Part shown: positions 63,590 through 64,000 of the stretch, one piece after another | How positions within the stretch are numbered: position 1 is the stretch's first letter | How the letters are laid out: every line of letters starts with the position of its first letter | Assembly: GCA_035610365.1 (NCBI GenBank) | Contig: CM069439.1 | Coordinates: 23,201,533 to 23,265,532 of the forward strand | Length of the DNA stretch: 64,000 nt | From: Aquatica leii | Lineage: Eukaryota; Arthropoda; Insecta; Coleoptera; Lampyridae | Direction: 5' to 3' | Made by a program: the position numbers and the translations under genes | The notes under the pieces: model-generated | Seen by the model: the letters and a program-made list of their open reading frames with translations, nothing else | The model's database searches: none | What the model was told of the DNA's origin: nothing

Positions 63590-64000
63590 TTAACGCTTAT
63601 TTTTTGCAATGACGTGCAGTTCTGATTTTTCTGCAAATTTACATACGTATAGAATAAGCATTAATAAACAACATATCAAAAAATTAGGATGTAGTTATTT
63701 CTATAATTAAAAATAATTCGATTCAAAGTTGGGCTTGCGCGGCACGATGTTGAATGTTAACGGCACCTAATTGAAGTCGTTTTTTCGCAATGACGTGCAA
63801 TTCTGATTTTTCTGCAAATTCACATACGTATAGAAAATGCATTAATAAACAACATATCAAAAAATTAGGATAGAGTTATTTCTATAATTAAAAATAATTC
63901 GATTCAAAGTTGGGCTTGCGCGGCACGATGTTGAATGTTAACGGCACCAAATTAAAGTCGTTTTTTCGCAATAACGTGCAGTTCTGATTTTTCTGCAAAT
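63590..64000. repeat. Satellite array, monomer about 181 bp, running off the right edge
   Basis: The block GCAATGACGTGCAGTTCTG starts at 63606, 63787 and 63968 (third copy truncated by the window), giving a 181-bp period. Each monomer contains AACAACATATCAAAAAATTA and TTGGGCTTGCGCGGCACGAT. The two complete monomers differ at only a few positions. If Hcf continues to the right, the array is intronic. Confidence 0.9.

Overview
This window is animal nuclear DNA, almost certainly from an insect. It is AT-rich, has introns of about 50 bp with GT..AG borders, and is packed with arthropod-type transposable elements (BEL/Pao, Ty3/gypsy-like, Penelope-like, hAT, and R1/Jockey-like non-LTR elements). 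I cannot name the order or species from the sequence. There are no operons or prokaryotic features.

Three host genes lie on the + strand. (1) A UMP-CMP kinase gene with three exons (16385-17124, 212 aa) looks complete. (2) The exocyst subunit Sec6/EXOC3 can be assembled as nine exons from 26500 to 46936. Every splice junction keeps frame and the product is 749 aa, full length for the family, although two introns of about 13.0 kb and 4.9 kb are filled with retroelements. (3) The first two coding exons of Host cell factor (Hcf/HCF-1; 58116-58275 and 60802-60950) encode the start of its Kelch propeller. The gene runs off the right edge.

Layout: 1-1570 holds nothing recognisable. About 1580-15545 is an array of roughly 15 decayed, tandem partial copies of the C-terminus of a Penelope-like element (reverse transcriptase end plus GIY-YIG endonuclease). 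The array was broken by a hAT transposon (4630-9506, 8-bp target duplication), which was itself broken by a gypsy-like LTR element (5297-7991, identical LTRs, 5-bp target duplication), and separately by a short non-autonomous hAT element (14396-15349, 8-bp target duplication). After the kinase gene comes a decayed non-LTR element and a threefold tandem duplication of a chimeric unit (non-LTR endonuclease remnant plus BEL gag fragment; 17750-22620). A CCCAGC-ended element occupies 23257-24621. Sec6 intron 3 holds an antisense gypsy-like element (about 27890-39820) split by a nearly intact BEL/Pao element (31819-37879, identical LTRs, 5-bp duplication). Sec6 intron 6 holds Penelope-like and gypsy remnants. 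From 47000 to 58000 there are only repeat and retroelement fragments: Penelope-like, R1-like, a tRNA-like sequence, a MITE and a purine-rich non-LTR element. Hcf intron 1 carries an inverted-repeat element. Its intron 2 carries a Jockey/CR1-like remnant and, at the right edge, a satellite of about 181 bp.

The host genes show no functional link to one another. The main interest is the layered insertion history and several structures: the tandem Penelope C-terminal array, a patchwork deletion in the gypsy element, the chimeric triplication, and hammerhead-like cores at Penelope ends. Element identities come from motifs I could read; no database search was run.
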